Made by a program: the position numbers and the translations under genes. From positions 2,360,501 to 2,424,500 of the forward strand of contig NZ_WVRN01000001.1 in assembly GCF_013112245.1 (NCBI RefSeq): a stretch of DNA of 64,000 nt. The letters run 5' to 3'. The first letter of the stretch is position 1, and each line of letters opens with the position of its first letter. This document shows, in pieces, positions 1 to 8,511 of the stretch. The DNA is from Ruegeria sp. HKCCD4315 (lineage in GTDB: Bacteria > Pseudomonadota > Alphaproteobacteria > Rhodobacterales > Rhodobacteraceae). The notes beneath the pieces are model-generated. The model was not told where the DNA came from. It was given only the letters and a program-made list of their open reading frames with translations, and ran no database searches.

Positions 1-504
1 GTCTTCGCGACCTTCAAGTCCAACAAGTGAGATGACTTCTTGCGCTCTTGCCAGACGCTCCTTTTTGCTCACGCCCTGCACGCGCAGCGGATAAGCCACG
101 TTTTCGGCAACAGTCATGTGCGGGAACAGGCCAAAGTGCTGGAACACCATGCCCAGCTTCTTTCGGCGCAACTCGGTCAGCGCCTTCTTTGAGGCTCCGA
201 TAACATTTTCACCGTCCACCCGAATCTCGCCACCCGTGCCGGGCAACAGTTGCGAGATACAACGGATCAAAGTGGATTTGCCCGAGCCCGACAGGCCCAT
301 GATGACGAACAACTCGCCTTCTTTGACCTCGAAATTGGCATCCTGCACCGCCGGGATGAACCCGTTTTCCCGCAGATCAGAGGCGGCTTTGTCAGCGTCA
401 TTCCCTGACCGAGACAGCGCGTCGGTCAGGGCCTTGTCAGCGCCGGGGCCAAAGACTTGCCAGAGACTCTGGCAGGCAATGGCTGGCGTCGTCGTATCAG
501 TCAC
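1..504 (-). CDS. Quaternary-amine (glycine betaine/TMAO type) ABC transporter ATP-binding protein, 3' end cut by window edge
   Basis: ATPase subunit that would energise import of a quaternary amine with the binding protein encoded just upstream. The 168 visible codons start at GTG 504 (VTDTTTPAIACQ) and include the Walker A region GLSGSGKST, a Q-loop segment FQHFGLFP and the start of the helical domain. An N-terminal extension of about 50 residues before the Walker A strand is usual in the ProV/OpuAA/TmoW group. The signature motif and Walker B lie beyond the edge. The gene follows the binding-protein gene with an 8-nt gap, so the two are almost certainly co-transcribed. No convincing Shine-Dalgarno sequence precedes the GTG, so translation may be coupled. 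The permease is expected further left, outside the window. Confidence 0.9.
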   Translation of the reverse strand, partial: MTDTTTPAIACQSLWQVFGPGADKALTDALSRSGNDADKAASDLRENGFIPAVQDANFEVKEGELFVIMGLSGSGKSTLIRCISQLLPGTGGEIRVDGENVIGASKKALTELRRKKLGMVFQHFGLFPHMTVAENVAYPLRVQGVSKKERLARAQEVISLVGLEGRED

Positions 505-512
505 TTACGTGC

Positions 513-1463
513 TCACTGCGTCGCTGCGTCAACAACCGGACGCCACTTGCCTTCGTTCTCAGACATCCAAGCGGCAACAACTTCTTCAACCGAACCACCG
601 TCAACGTCGATCGCGCCCATCATTGGCTGCTGGTCTTCGACCGCCAGTTGGTAGTTGGACAGGATTTCATAAGCGGCGGGCCATTTGTCTTCCATGCCGC
701 TCCAGCTGGCTTTGAAGATGCGGGACGGCGAGAAGTCGCAATCGTTGACCGCATTGGGGTTCGGCCCCCATGCCGGATCGTTAAAGCACGCCTCTTCGCC
801 CGCAGGCAGCTCAACGAACTGAACGTCATAGGCCGACATCGCCCAATGCGGCTGCCAGAACGTGATCAGCAGTGGCGATTTACGCTCGGTCGAGGCGCGC
901 AGCTCGGCGATCAGGGCACCCTCGGACCCCGCCGGCACAGCTTTGAACGGCAACTCAAGCCCGGTCATACGGTCAGCGCCGGGTGTGCCCCAATCGGCCG
1001 GATAATCGACCAGGCGACCACCGGGCAGAGTTTCTGCCGTAGCAAATACCTGCGCGCAATCTTTCAACGCTTCCCATGCGGGCAGGCCCGGGCACAGATC
1101 AGCGACATGCGCGGGGTATGCTATGCCTTCCTTGGCATCTAGGCCCAGATCGCCGATTTCAACAACGGTTCCTTCGTCAACCTTCTTGGCGTACTCGTCC
1201 GACACGTTGGACGACCAGATTTCCAACGTCGCGTCGATGTCACCATCAGCCAGAGCCTGGAATTGGTTCATCATGCCCGCCGTCACGTATTCGACGTTAT
1301 ATCCTGCAGCCTTGAGCATCTCACCTGCCACATGAGTGGTCACGTGCTGGCCGGTCCATTCGTTGATCGCCAGTTTGATCGGCTCGTCCACGGCGCCCAT
1401 ATCCGCAGCTTGCACCGCGCCCGCGACGCTCAGAGCCATTAGGCTTACACTAAGTTTTTTCAT
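513..1463 (-). CDS. Periplasmic quaternary-amine-binding protein of an OpuAC/TmoX-type ABC transporter
   Basis: Binds a quaternary amine (glycine betaine, choline, carnitine or TMAO) in the periplasm and delivers it to the membrane ABC complex. The 316-residue protein starts at MKKLSVSLMAL with a Sec signal peptide ending near VQAA. The body has OpuAC features: an INEWTGQ segment, a Trp in EIWSSN, the FWQPHW region and the DPAWGPNPNAVNDCDF segment typical of the branch containing Ruegeria TmoX. ATG 1463 was preferred to upstream starts because it gives a clean signal peptide and has a GGGAG Shine-Dalgarno. Substrate cannot be fixed from sequence; a BetI-like operator at 1697-1718 favours choline or betaine, while the closest family I recall is TmoX. 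Confidence 0.85.
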   Translation of the reverse strand: MKKLSVSLMALSVAGAVQAADMGAVDEPIKLAINEWTGQHVTTHVAGEMLKAAGYNVEYVTAGMMNQFQALADGDIDATLEIWSSNVSDEYAKKVDEGTVVEIGDLGLDAKEGIAYPAHVADLCPGLPAWEALKDCAQVFATAETLPGGRLVDYPADWGTPGADRMTGLELPFKAVPAGSEGALIAELRASTERKSPLLITFWQPHWAMSAYDVQFVELPAGEEACFNDPAWGPNPNAVNDCDFSPSRIFKASWSGMEDKWPAAYEILSNYQLAVEDQQPMMGAIDVDGGSVEEVVAAWMSENEGKWRPVVDAATQ

Positions 1464-1886
1464 GGACTTTCTCCCTGTCTTTTTTGTTTTGCCCACCCCG
1501 GCGAGGGTTATCCCGCCGGTATATTTGGTCGATGACAATACCATGTCGCAACATGCACAAATTTTGCCGGAAAAGGAAAGTGTCGCGACTATGAAAGACA
1601 GAAAGTGCTCCTCTGCCAAATCACTTTCGCCCCCCCCCGAGCGCGACGACCGCACTCAACCCGGCCCGTCGTAGTCCCACGGTCTGTGGCGCCGGACATT
1701 GACTGACGAGTCAATCAGAAACCAACTTTCGACTGTTTGTCGAGTATTTCTTTGAAAAAAGCGTACTTTTTCTTTTCCATCCAAAAAATTGGTCGCTAAA
1801 TAGTCATGAACTGGCGGCTTTATTTTTTGATTGCAAAGATGGAACAAAAGGCAAACACTCAAGAGGTGATATCTGAGGCTGGGTAA
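1464..1886. other. Intergenic region between divergent transporter and Tag-like genes
   Basis: The stretch of 423 bases holds no credible gene. It carries the BetI-like dyad at 1697-1718 and, on the minus strand close to the binding-protein start, a GC hairpin (CCGGCG/CGCCGG, about 1497-1518). A second inverted repeat, GAAAGTG/CACTTTC, lies near 1600-1630. No unambiguous -35/-10 pair could be picked for either divergent gene. Confidence 0.5.
1697..1718. promoter_or_regulatory. Candidate BetI operator (dyad ATTGACT-GACG-AGTCAAT)
   Basis: An imperfect palindrome whose core TGACGAGTCAAT is identical to that in the dyad upstream of betI at 35153-35174. Over 22 bases the two sites share 19 when the betI site is read on the opposite strand. 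The similarity to TTGA...TCAA operators of BetI is established for the family. That BetI binds here is inference. The site is about 235 bp upstream of the binding-protein start and 170 bp upstream of the Tag-like gene. Confidence 0.6.
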
Positions 1887-2549
1887 ATGCGCGCATTTGA
1901 CGAAATCTTCGAAATTGCTGCCGAACGACATGGCGGGCCAGATGCGTTGCAAGCTATGCTGTACAAACCCAAAACCCAGGATGAACTGGTAGCCCTGCCA
2001 GAAGATCGTTGGCTGGCCATCATTACAAAATGCATCTTTCAGGCTGGGTTCAACTGGAAGGTCATCGAAAACAAATGGGATGGCTTCGAAGCCGCGTTTG
2101 ACGGTTTTGATGTGGGACGATGTGCCTTTATGAATGACGAAAAATTCGATGCGTTGTTGCAGGATACGCGAATCGTGCGCAACGGCACCAAGATTTCGAC
2201 GGTGCGTGACAACGCCGTTTTTCTTATGGAATTGCGTGAAGAAGGCGGCGCAGGCAAAGTGCTGGGTGGCTGGCCTTCGGAAGACTATATCAGCTTGCTG
2301 GCAATGTTGGCCAAGCGCGGCTCGCGTCTGGGCGGGGCGTCGGCGCAATATGCTATGCGGTTCATTGGGCGCGACAGTTTCATTCTGTCCCAGGACGTTA
2401 CCGCCCGGCTGATTGCCGAAGGCGTGATCGACAAACCTGCCACGTCCAAAAAGGCGATGGTGGCTGTCCAGCAAGCCTTTAACACTTGGATGGATCAATC
2501 CGGGCGATCCTTGACGGAAATCAGCCGGGTTCTGGCTATGAGCGTTTGA
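1887..2549 (+). CDS. DNA-3-methyladenine glycosylase I (Tag)-like protein
   Basis: Probably a base-excision repair glycosylase relative that acts on alkylated DNA. The 220-residue protein has the Tag-like segment FQAGFNWKVIENKWDGFEAA (around residues 49-68), which corresponds to the Tag helix carrying FSQALSW..VVEAKW, followed by the FDGFD and IVRNGTKI regions. The tail is long and helical, and I cannot see all the zinc ligands of classical Tag, so it may be a Tag-like subgroup with altered chemistry. It is a single gene, divergent from the amine transporter. A DNA-repair role is inferred from the family alone. Confidence 0.75.
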   Translation: MRAFDEIFEIAAERHGGPDALQAMLYKPKTQDELVALPEDRWLAIITKCIFQAGFNWKVIENKWDGFEAAFDGFDVGRCAFMNDEKFDALLQDTRIVRNGTKISTVRDNAVFLMELREEGGAGKVLGGWPSEDYISLLAMLAKRGSRLGGASAQYAMRFIGRDSFILSQDVTARLIAEGVIDKPATSKKAMVAVQQAFNTWMDQSGRSLTEISRVLAMSV

Positions 2550-2591
2550 AAACGGTTTGCTGAACGGGCGCAGCAGACTAGGATTCTTCAT

Positions 2592-3284
2592 ATGGTTCTG
2601 CGCGTTTTTCTAGTTTCTCTCTTATTTCTATCGTCCTGCGGGCGTCCGCTGACAGAACCAGAGCGCGTGTTTGCAGAGAGCATTCAAGGCGACACACTGA
2701 ATTTGGATAATGTGCGATTGGTCGAAGGTGCCCCAGTCGCACCGGTCACGTATTTCCGGGAAGAACGCCCACGTTTGGCCTGCCGTGAACTTATTTTGCC
2801 GCCTGTCGAAGCGGGGTTTGTTACTGGCAAACCCGCAGCCGTCGCCCTGTTCAACAAGGTCTATTTTGCACGCGACTGGTATCTGGAAGATTACATGACC
2901 GACTTTCCCGATCAGATGAACCTGATCGCCGCGATGTTACTGGCTCATGAATTGACCCATGTATGGCAATGGCAGAATCGCGCAACCACCGGCTATCACC
3001 CTCTGCGAGCAGCGGCAGAACACGGTGGAAGACGGGATCCGTATCTGTTCGATCTGGATACCTCACCTGACTTTTTGTCCTATGGCTTCGAACAACAGGG
3101 CGCGATTGTCGAGGAATACGTGTGTTGCCGTGCGCTGGACCCTCAGGCCGAGCGCACAGCGAGGCTCCACACTATGTTGGGTGCACATTTCGACCTGTCC
3201 CCTTTGCCGGAAAAAGGGCGTGAACGAGCGGTTCTTTTGCCATGGAGCGAGGCAGAAGTGGACGGAATTTGCAGTCAGTCCTGA
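2592..3284 (+). CDS. Predicted lipoprotein with an HExxH metalloprotease-like motif
   Basis: No named family is recognised. The first 16 residues form a lipoprotein signal (hydrophobic run, then lipobox LSSC with Cys16), so the mature protein should be membrane-anchored in the envelope. H119-E120-L-T-H123 is a zinc-metallopeptidase-like HExxH motif in an amphipathic stretch (MLLAHELTHVWQWQ), and a second acidic cluster, IVEEY at about 172-176, lies downstream where gluzincins place their third ligand. Total length is 230 residues. The 3' end overlaps the convergent cytochrome gene by 10 nt. Zinc binding and peptidase activity are inferred; a pseudoenzyme is possible. Confidence 0.75.
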   Translation: MVLRVFLVSLLFLSSCGRPLTEPERVFAESIQGDTLNLDNVRLVEGAPVAPVTYFREERPRLACRELILPPVEAGFVTGKPAAVALFNKVYFARDWYLEDYMTDFPDQMNLIAAMLLAHELTHVWQWQNRATTGYHPLRAAAEHGGRRDPYLFDLDTSPDFLSYGFEQQGAIVEEYVCCRALDPQAERTARLHTMLGAHFDLSPLPEKGRERAVLLPWSEAEVDGICSQS

Positions 3285-3679
3285 AGCGTTTCCAGATAGG
3301 CAACCAGATCCACAATAGGCTGACTTGTCAGGATCGGCTGGCCCTGCGGTGTTTTCATGGACGTGTCTTGCCCGTCGAAATACGGACCATAAACCGGCAT
3401 CGGGCTGCCGTGGCTGACCAACGGGTCACGCCCATCGATTCGGGCAACCACACGTGCGGTTGGGAATACGCCGCCTTCGCCAGACAAGCTGGTCAGGTCA
3501 CTCGGCTGCACAACCAGCACGCTGGCCATCGGCCCCTGCCCGGTCGCATCGATCCCGTGGCAGGTTGCACAATAGTGCATGTAAAGCTCCTCACCGATCT
3601 TGGCGTCTTGCGCAAAAACCGCCTGAGAGGTGGCGAGCGAAGTTGATAAAACCAGCACACCAAGTTTTGCTTTGAACAT
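3275..3679 (-). CDS. Small periplasmic c-type cytochrome
   Basis: A class I cytochrome c expected to carry electrons in the periplasm. The 134-residue precursor starts at ATG 3679 behind a strong AGGAGG and has a Sec signal peptide ending near VFAQ. It has one heme-attachment motif C37-A-T-C40-H41 and a likely axial Met94 in GSPMPVYG. Size and layout fit monoheme cytochrome c of the cytochrome_C-CBB3 type. There is no neighbouring oxidase or dehydrogenase to name the partner. Confidence 0.88.
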   Translation of the reverse strand: MFKAKLGVLVLSTSLATSQAVFAQDAKIGEELYMHYCATCHGIDATGQGPMASVLVVQPSDLTSLSGEGGVFPTARVVARIDGRDPLVSHGSPMPVYGPYFDGQDTSMKTPQGQPILTSQPIVDLVAYLETLQD

Positions 3680-3772
3680 CGTATCCTCCTGCCACGATAG
3701 ACATTTGCAGGGTTGCCCGGTGGACACCTTGGCGCAATGATCCAGATCAACGCAGGCGAGAGGATGCAGGAC

Positions 3773-4210
3773 ATGACACAATACGCAGCCATAATGTTGG
3801 CAGCCGGGATCGGAGTGCCAATTCTGGCCGCTTTGAACGCAGCCTTGGGCAAGCTGATCGGATCGCCGACCACTGCCGCCGTGATCCTGTTCGCAATCGC
3901 TTTTGCCGCGTCAGCGCTTGTGATGCTGCTGTTCCCGGGGTTCGAAGCGCTATCCAAGGTCGCTGAGGCCCCGAAACACCTGCTGCTGGCAGGCGTGCTG
4001 ATCGCGTTCTACGTTCTGTCAATCACCCACGTCGCCCCGCATTTCGGAGTGGGCAACGCAGTGTTCTTTGTTTTGCTGGGCCAATTGATCAGCACAGCGG
4101 CCATTGACCATTTCGGCCTGTTTGGAGCTCAGATCACGCCGCTGACATGGATGCGAGCCGGGGGTATTGCCGTGATGGCCGTTGGTGTTGCAATCACTCA
4201 ACTGGCCTGA
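3773..4210 (+). CDS. DMT-superfamily small membrane protein (DUF606/YdcZ type)
   Basis: A predicted inner-membrane transporter-like protein of 145 residues with about five hydrophobic segments. The pattern ([18 protein letters not shown] near the start, then a Gly-rich segment ...[22 protein letters not shown] and a final helix [14 protein letters not shown]) is that of DUF606/YdcZ proteins, often found as paired short DMT subunits. ATG 3773 was chosen because GAGAGG sits 9 nt before it; ATG 3764 is too close to that site. Its 3' end overlaps lolD by 17 nt in convergent orientation. Substrate is unknown. Confidence 0.75.
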   Translation: MTQYAAIMLAAGIGVPILAALNAALGKLIGSPTTAAVILFAIAFAASALVMLLFPGFEALSKVAEAPKHLLLAGVLIAFYVLSITHVAPHFGVGNAVFFVLLGQLISTAAIDHFGLFGAQITPLTWMRAGGIAVMAVGVAITQLA

Positions 4211-4880
4211 GCACCCCAGCCTCAAGTCTAACCGTCCGATCCATACGCGCCGCCAGTTCAAGGTTGTGCGTCGCAATCAAGGCCGACAACCCCTCGTCCC
4301 GGACCAGTGCCATCAGCGCATCAAACACCTGATCCGAGGTTTCGGGGTCGAGATTTCCGGTCGGTTCATCCGCCAGCAAAACCCGCGGCTTGTTGGCCAG
4401 CGCCCGGCAAAAAGCCACGCGCTGTTGCTCACCACCCGACAGTGCGGCTGGGCGGTGGCTGGCGCGCGGGGCAACGCCCACCCGGTCCAGAAGATCCATG
4501 GCCCGCTTTTGCGCGGCTTTTTCGGAAATACCGTTCGCCAGCTGCGGCAGGGTGATGTTTTCGAGCGCTGTAAACTCGGGCAGCAAGTGGTGGAACTGAT
4601 AAACAAACCCGACATCTTGTCGGCGCAGCGCGGTTCTGGTTCGGTCGCCCTTTCCGCTTACGTTCTGCCCTCCGATTTCAACGGTTCCGTCGTCGGGCAT
4701 ATCCAACAGTCCTGCAATGTGCAGAAGCGTAGATTTACCCGCACCGGACGGAGCCACCATCGCCACGGCCTCACCCGCGCGCAGGTCCAGATCGACACCG
4801 CGCAGAACCTGTACTTCACCCGGCGTACCCTTGAGGTAGGTTTTGGTCAGGCCATTCAGGCGCAATGTGACATCATTCAT
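4194..4880 (-). CDS. lolD: Lipoprotein-releasing ABC transporter ATPase LolD
   Basis: Hydrolyses ATP to drive extraction of outer-membrane lipoproteins from the inner membrane to LolA. The 228 residues contain Walker A (APSGAGKST, 43-51), the signature LSGGEQQR, Walker [13 protein letters not shown] and an H-loop His in IATHN. Start [10 protein letters not shown] at 4880 overlaps the stop of the upstream permease gene by 8 nt, which indicates translational coupling in a lolC-lolD operon. Confidence 0.95.
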   Translation of the reverse strand: MNDVTLRLNGLTKTYLKGTPGEVQVLRGVDLDLRAGEAVAMVAPSGAGKSTLLHIAGLLDMPDDGTVEIGGQNVSGKGDRTRTALRRQDVGFVYQFHHLLPEFTALENITLPQLANGISEKAAQKRAMDLLDRVGVAPRASHRPAALSGGEQQRVAFCRALANKPRVLLADEPTGNLDPETSDQVFDALMALVRDEGLSALIATHNLELAARMDRTVRLEAGVLRPVE

Positions 4881-6168
4881 AGCGCAACGCCTCAACCGGG
4901 TTCAGACGCGCCGCACGACGCGCTGGAAAATAGGTGACGATGAAAGACAGACCAAGCGACAGGCCTATGGCTTTGAGCACGTCGCTCAGGTGCAGCTCGG
5001 CCGGTAAAGCATAGATGCCGCGGATCGACGGATCCCAGACGCCGCCGCCCATCACATAATTCACGAAGGAAAAGATCGGATCGATATAGATCGCAAAGAG
5101 GCATCCCAAAATGACTCCCATCGCCGTTCCAATCAGGCCGGTGAACGCCCCACAGATAAAAAAGACCCGCAGCACCGACCCTTCGCTAAGTCCAATGGTG
5201 CGCAGGATGCCAATATCGCGCCCCTTGTTTTTGACCAGCATGATCAAGCCCGAAACGATATTCATCGCAGCGATCAGGACAAGGATCGACAAGATAATGA
5301 ACATCACGTTGTCTTCAACTTCCAGCGCTCGCAGAAAGCCTCCCGACGCATCCTGCCAAGTCCATATCTGGCTGCGTACGCCAGAGGCTTCGAGAATCGA
5401 GATCAGGATCGGGCCCAGTTCTTCTGGCTTTTCCACCATCACCTCAATCTCATCCGCCACACCTTCACGGTTGAAAAAACTTTGCGCCTGCGAGAACGGC
5501 ATATACACGCGGGTGCGGTCGATATCATAACGACCTGCCGAGAACACATAAACGACGCGATACGCGTTCACACGCGGCGAGGTGCCAAAGGCTGTTTTGA
5601 CACCATTGGGCGAGGTCAGTTTTACAACATCCCCCACGGTGGCACCGATGCTACGCGCGACGCCGGATCCAATGGCAATGACATCTTCACCGCTTTGAAA
5701 CTCAGTCAGATTTCCTGCAGACTGTTCTGCCTGCGCGATACCTGGCAGGTCGCGCAGATCGTCAGGTCGGATGCCAAACACCTCAACCCCGCTGCTGCGG
5801 TCGCGGTTGGTGATCAACACCTGTCCTTTGACCAAAGGTGCTGTTCTTTCAACACCGGGCACCTGCGCGATCCGGGCCGAGCGGTCCTCGTAATCGGCCA
5901 TTGTTCGGTCGACCCGGCCCTGCGCGTCGATCTCACCGGAAGAATAAACCGTCACATGTGCGTTTGCTCCCAGAATGGTGCCCACAAATTCCGAACGGAA
6001 ACCCGACCGGACCGACAATGTCGCGATCAGCGCAAACACCGCGAGGGTGATCCCGATCAATGAAATCCACGTCATGACGCTGACACCACCTTCGGCCCTG
6101 CGGGCCCTCAGGTAACGCCATGCAATCTTCCATTCAAAAGGGGCAAAGGGCGGGGGTGTGTTGGCCAT
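4873..6168 (-). CDS. lolC: Lipoprotein-releasing ABC transporter permease LolC/LolE family
   Basis: The membrane subunit of the Lol release complex. The 431 residues show the family layout: an N-terminal helix ([14 protein letters not shown] then [20 protein letters not shown]), a large periplasmic domain of about 200 residues, and three C-terminal helices with the FtsX-type segment ([24 protein letters not shown] in the middle, [17 protein letters not shown] at the end). There is only one permease gene next to lolD here, so the complex may be a homodimer rather than the LolC/LolE heterodimer of enterics. That is inference, because a second permease could lie elsewhere. Confidence 0.93.
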   Translation of the reverse strand: MANTPPPFAPFEWKIAWRYLRARRAEGGVSVMTWISLIGITLAVFALIATLSVRSGFRSEFVGTILGANAHVTVYSSGEIDAQGRVDRTMADYEDRSARIAQVPGVERTAPLVKGQVLITNRDRSSGVEVFGIRPDDLRDLPGIAQAEQSAGNLTEFQSGEDVIAIGSGVARSIGATVGDVVKLTSPNGVKTAFGTSPRVNAYRVVYVFSAGRYDIDRTRVYMPFSQAQSFFNREGVADEIEVMVEKPEELGPILISILEASGVRSQIWTWQDASGGFLRALEVEDNVMFIILSILVLIAAMNIVSGLIMLVKNKGRDIGILRTIGLSEGSVLRVFFICGAFTGLIGTAMGVILGCLFAIYIDPIFSFVNYVMGGGVWDPSIRGIYALPAELHLSDVLKAIGLSLGLSFIVTYFPARRAARLNPVEALRYE

Positions 6169-6525
6169 GCCTGCTCCGGGGTGTTTCTTGTTTGCGGCGA
6201 CAGTTTCGGCATTTCACCCGATGGTCAAGCCGGTAGTCACCAAGACTTGGTTCCTCGGCCTGAATGCGTAGCAGTGATTCGGGTCACCGCTTACAAGTCG
6301 CAGCCAAACGGACGACTTCAAAACGCGGCGCTACACCGTGAGTTGTGAAGCCCTTCACAGACAAGGTGATATTGTTTCAGTTATGAAGTTAATCATCGCA
6401 CTTTGTGAGTCTGTGAATCGAAAAGGCAACAATGAGGGCGAAATTTTATTACTCTTTTTGATTATTTTCAGAAACTTTGTCACCCTAACTATGGGGGAAC
6501 ACATTTAAAGAGCGGGGGTCGCTCA
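6169..6525. other. Intergenic region with a perfect TGTGAAG dyad and a start-proximal hairpin
   Basis: No gene is seen in these 357 bases. A perfect inverted repeat TGTGAAG-CC-CTTCACA lies at 6344-6359. AT-rich DNA from about 6440 to 6475 would suit a promoter for the next gene. At 6510-6524 GAGCG-GGGGT-CGCTC forms a small hairpin that ends one base before the ATG of the following gene, with the G-rich Shine-Dalgarno-like stretch in the loop. Confidence 0.5.
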
Positions 6526-6885
6526 ATGAATTTTCAAATCTCTAACAATGGCGTGGGCGCAATTCCAACCCGCAAGGCATCAACAGAACTGGATTGTGAG
6601 ACAGCGGCACTGCTGCGCGCGGCCATTCGGCCGATCTTTGTCAGCGCAGCAAGCTGGAGCAATCTGGCTGATATCCTCAAGGAAAAAGGATACCGGCTGG
6701 CGTTCCGTCAGGGGCGTTTGTGCATCACGGATCGGACGACCGACGCACGCGTTTGCGGGCTGCGGTTTCTGGGTCTCGAGTTTCGCGAACTGGTAAGCCG
6801 TCTGGGCCGACCGATTGTGGTCGCGCGCGGTGACGGTGCCAATGGCGACGTTCTGGCAGAGCGCCCGACGGCAGACCAGGACTGA
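6526..6885 (+). CDS. Conserved-looking hypothetical protein, 119 aa
   Basis: I do not recognise a family. The protein is soluble, with a central segment (ASWSNLADILKEKGYRLAF) that could be a helix-turn-helix-like or helical hairpin, followed by an RQGRLCITDRTTDARVCGLRFLGLEF strand-rich part and a polar Asp/Ala tail. Coding character (GC-rich third positions) matches its neighbours. It stands alone, separated by more than 100 bp on both sides, and its start lies just downstream of a small hairpin that may expose or hide the ribosome site. Confidence 0.65.
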   Translation: MNFQISNNGVGAIPTRKASTELDCETAALLRAAIRPIFVSAASWSNLADILKEKGYRLAFRQGRLCITDRTTDARVCGLRFLGLEFRELVSRLGRPIVVARGDGANGDVLAERPTADQD

Positions 6886-7001
6886 GAGCAAAGCCAGGCC
6901 ACCTGAGTTGGCCGCGGTTGACGGCCAGATCAGAATGCTGGCCGCCTAGTTTGTTCTAACGAGTTCACGGTGACTGTTAATTGTGCACCTGAAGATTGCG
7001 A

Positions 7002-8342
7002 TCAGGCGATCTTCTCATAGATTTCTGCAACCTTGGTGACTGCCGCTTCCGGGCTCAGCTCCTCGCTTTCGCCTGTACGGCGACAGGTCAGTTCAACCAC
7101 ACCGTTCTTCAGGCCGCGCGGTCCCACGGTAATGCGCCAGGGCAGACCAATCAGGTCCATGGTTGCAAACTTGCCCCCTGCCCGTTCGTTGCGATCATCA
7201 TACAGCGGCTCCAGACACAAGGCGGTCAACGCCGAATAGATCTTGTCGCAGGCCGCATCTGCTTCTTCATCACCCTGCTTCAGGTTCACAATTCCGCAGT
7301 GGAACGGTGTTACGCCCTCGGGCCAGATGATGCCTTTGTCGTCATGACTGGCCTCGATGATCGCGCCGATCAGGCGGCTGACGCCGATACCATGGCTGCC
7401 CATATGAACAGGGACGGATTTTCCGTCAGGACCCTGAACCGTTGCGCCCATCGCTTCAGAGTACTTGGTGCCGAAGTAAAAGATCTGACCAACCTCAATA
7501 CCTCGGGCCACGCGACGGCGTTCCTCGGGGATTTGGTTGAACAATGCCTCATCATGCGTCTCGTCCGTACGCGCGTATTTCGAGGTGAACTCTTCCAGAA
7601 TAGCCTGGCACTGTTCGCGGTTGTCATAGTCGATCTGGCGGTCGCCAAAAGTCAGGTCAGTGACTGCGCTGTCATAAAAGACCTCGGATTCGCCGGTATC
7701 GGCCAACACAAGGAACTCATGCGTGTCATCGCCGCCGATCGGGCCTGAATCGGCGCGCATCGGAATGGCCTGCAGGCCCATGCGTTCGTAAGTGCGCAGA
7801 TAGCTGACCAGATGGCGGTTATAGGCGTGCAGCGCGTCTTCCTTGGTCAGGTCGAAATTGTAGCCGTCCTTCATGTAGAACTCGCGCCCGCGCATCACGC
7901 CGAAACGCGGGCGGATTTCGTCGCGGAATTTCCACTGGATCTGATACAGCGTCAGCGGCAAGTCTTTATAGCTGGTGACGTGACCGCGAAAGATATCTGT
8001 CACCAGTTCCTCAGCGGTGGGCGTATACAGCATGTCGCGACCGTGACGGTCCTGCATGCGCAGCATTTCCTGACCGTAATCATCATAACGGCCGGATTCG
8101 CGCCACAGGTCGGCCGATTGCAGGATCGGCATCTGGATCGCGATGTGGCCCGCACGCGCCTGTTCCTCGTGCACGATGTTTTCCAGCTTGCGCAGCACTT
8201 TGAAGCCCAGCGGCAGCCACGAATAAATACCGGCGGCGGCCTGCTTGATCATACCCGCGCGCAGCATCAGCCTATGGCTGACGATCTGGGCCTCAGACGG
8301 GTTTTCCTTGAGAACGGGCAGAAAGTAACGGCTCAGGCGCAT
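7002..8342 (-). CDS. proS: Proline--tRNA ligase, short alphaproteobacterial form
   Basis: Charges tRNA-Pro with proline in the cytoplasm. The 446-residue protein starts [15 protein letters not shown] and contains class II motif 1 (around [20 protein letters not shown]), motif 2 ([21 protein letters not shown], split here by family boundaries) and motif 3 near [14 protein letters not shown], then the anticodon-binding domain. It lacks the roughly 180-residue editing insertion between motifs 2 and 3 found in enteric ProRS, which is normal in alphaproteobacteria. ATG 8342 was chosen over upstream starts because it matches the family N-terminus. Confidence 0.96.
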   Translation of the reverse strand: MRLSRYFLPVLKENPSEAQIVSHRLMLRAGMIKQAAAGIYSWLPLGFKVLRKLENIVHEEQARAGHIAIQMPILQSADLWRESGRYDDYGQEMLRMQDRHGRDMLYTPTAEELVTDIFRGHVTSYKDLPLTLYQIQWKFRDEIRPRFGVMRGREFYMKDGYNFDLTKEDALHAYNRHLVSYLRTYERMGLQAIPMRADSGPIGGDDTHEFLVLADTGESEVFYDSAVTDLTFGDRQIDYDNREQCQAILEEFTSKYARTDETHDEALFNQIPEERRRVARGIEVGQIFYFGTKYSEAMGATVQGPDGKSVPVHMGSHGIGVSRLIGAIIEASHDDKGIIWPEGVTPFHCGIVNLKQGDEEADAACDKIYSALTALCLEPLYDDRNERAGGKFATMDLIGLPWRITVGPRGLKNGVVELTCRRTGESEELSPEAAVTKVAEIYEKIA

Positions 8343-8511
8343 GGATGGACCTTCAAAGGTAAGAATTCGACTGCACAGGTGATTATTCCAAAGCCCCGCC
8401 GGGGGCAATCGAACATTGGCAGTTTTGCGACTTCGCGTCAGTCGGTTTTTTGATTGACCCGCCAATCGAGAGCTTCAATTGTAACAGAATTGCGAAACTC
8501 AAGAGGCGCCG

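Noticed and set aside
1..1463. Naming the transporter tmoXW outright
   Set aside because: The binding protein resembles TmoX, but the BetI-like operator argues for choline or betaine; substrate cannot be settled from sequence, so no symbol was given.
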